DNA of 64,000 nucleotides, taken from NCBI RefSeq assembly GCF_017161445.1, contig NZ_CP071060.1, forward strand, positions 1,984,001 to 2,048,000. Reading direction: 5' to 3'. The translations under genes and the position numbers were made by a program. The DNA comes from Niveibacterium microcysteis. GTDB lineage: Bacteria; Pseudomonadota; Gammaproteobacteria; Burkholderiales; Rhodocyclaceae. The notes beneath the pieces are model-generated. The model worked only from the letters and a program-made list of their open reading frames with translations. It did no database searches and had not been told where the DNA came from. Below, one piece after another: positions 63,387 through 64,000 of this stretch (its first letter is position 1; each line of letters opens with the position of its first letter).

Positions 63387-64000
63387 CTAACGTGCCGCAC
63401 CTAGTACCTTGGTTGCCGCGTTGTTTTGCCAAAGTTCCGCGTCGCGAATGTAGCGCGATAGCATTGCGTCGCTTCTGTGTCCCGTTATTTGACGGATCTT
63501 CCATGACGGAACGCCGGCTCGTGCAGCTTCTGTGACGAGTCCGGCGCGTAAACTGTGCGCGGAGTACTTGTCTGGATCTTCGCCAACGCTTGAAACGCGC
63601 TGTTTGACGATCTCAGAGATGTACGCCGCGGATAGTCGCTGTTCGCGCACGCGGCCTGAGCGCGCAAGACGTCTAAAGACAGGTCCGGCGTCAATCTTCG
63701 CCAGTTTGAGCCATGATTCGAGTGCTCTGACGGGGCAAAGGCTGCCGCCCGTCGCAGGGACAGGAATCGAGCGTCCTATCTGCTCTTGGTCTGTTTTGCT
63801 GCGTTTCAGCCGGATGAGAATACCCTCCGGAGTGCGCTTCAAGTCTGCTACGCACAGCGCCTCCAGTTCCGACCGCCGGAACGCTCCGGCGAATCCCAGC
63901 AATAGCAGTGCGCGATCGCGGTAGTCGAGCGGCGTGCGCGCCATGGTTTTGATGATCCGTGACAAGAGCGTCCTCGTGACCGGTTCCGCTTGTCGTTGTG
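63387..64000 (-). CDS. Tyrosine recombinase (integrase), C-terminal part, gene runs off the right edge
   Basis: The frame is open to the window edge, so only the C-terminal part is seen. The catalytic domain has the conserved R in GAFRRSELEAL, the lysine-bearing beta hairpin (LKRSKTDQE), HSLR, TGHRS and the tyrosine in SRYIRD, in the correct order. It probably integrates and excises the island. The internal TTG at 63963-63965 is not taken as the start because coding sequence continues upstream. Confidence 0.9.
   Translation of the reverse strand, partial: QRQAEPVTRTLLSRIIKTMARTPLDYRDRALLLLGFAGAFRRSELEALCVADLKRTPEGILIRLKRSKTDQEQIGRSIPVPATGGSLCPVRALESWLKLAKIDAGPVFRRLARSGRVREQRLSAAYISEIVKQRVSSVGEDPDKYSAHSLRAGLVTEAARAGVPSWKIRQITGHRSDAMLSRYIRDAELWQNNAATKVLGAAR

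Larger units (their letters stand above)
50525..64000. mobile_element. Genomic (defence) island, right end outside the window
   Basis: Evidence for transfer: a tRNA-like 3' fragment at the left border, a tyrosine recombinase at the right, a restriction-modification operon inside, and lower GC content and different codon use compared with the flagellar genes. The left border is approximate and the right border is not seen. Confidence 0.6.

Noticed and set aside
63028..63535. Overlapping open frames on both strands between the GIY-YIG gene and integrase
   Set aside because: Neither shows a recognisable domain or a good ribosome binding site; both could be remnants or chance.

Overview
The window looks like a GC-rich betaproteobacterial chromosome, probably of the Rhodocyclales type. 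That placement is an inference from gene content (cbb3 oxidase genes, FNR, PHA synthase, H+-PPase, a polar-type flagellar set with FlhF and sigma-54/FlrBC-like control) and not from a phylogenetic marker.

Region 1 (1-9.9 kb) is a microaerobic respiration block. It holds the end of ccoQ, then ccoP, ccoG and fixH, a small membrane protein, a universal stress protein, a class I PHA synthase (phaC), a SirB2-like membrane protein, fnr, hemN, a TauE/SafE-DsbD_2-type membrane protein, a second universal stress protein and a small MxCxxC metal-binding protein. Two palindromes of the FNR/FixK type tie the block together. One lies between fnr and hemN and the other between uspA and phaC, and each is centred 65.5 bp upstream of the hemN or uspA start codon.

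Region 2 (9.9-12.9 kb) has a membrane H+-pumping pyrophosphatase and a soluble inorganic pyrophosphatase, divergently oriented.

Region 3 (13.2-50 kb) is an almost complete flagellar regulon: flhB, flhA, flhF, a degenerate flhG, fliA, motA, a cyclophilin lipoprotein, motB, flgN, flgM, flgA, flgBCDEFGHIJ, flgKL, a small lipoprotein, fliRQPONMLKJIHGF (minus strand), a FlrB/FleS-type kinase, a FlrC/FleR-type sigma-54 activator and fliE. Flagellin, the FliD cap and chemotaxis genes are not in the window. Good sigma-54 sites precede flgB, fliE and flhF, with weaker ones before flgK and fliF. A textbook sigma-28 site precedes flgM and a good one precedes fliA. This fits a hierarchy in which sigma-54 plus FlrC drives hook-basal body genes, and FliA, held by FlgM, drives late genes.

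Region 4 (about 50.1-64 kb, running off the right edge) is a horizontally acquired defence island. It begins near a perfect 36-bp palindrome and a tRNA-Gly-like 3' fragment, and a tyrosine recombinase catalytic domain lies at the right edge. Between them, in one direction, are a large P-loop GTPase-like protein of unknown function, hsdM (with an unusual long C-terminal extension), hsdS, hsdR, a YgjP/DUF45-type metalloprotease, an HNH nuclease and a GIY-YIG/DUF4357 protein. The GTPase-like protein, behind its own promoter and operator-like repeats, is the best candidate here for an undescribed component of a restriction or defence system.
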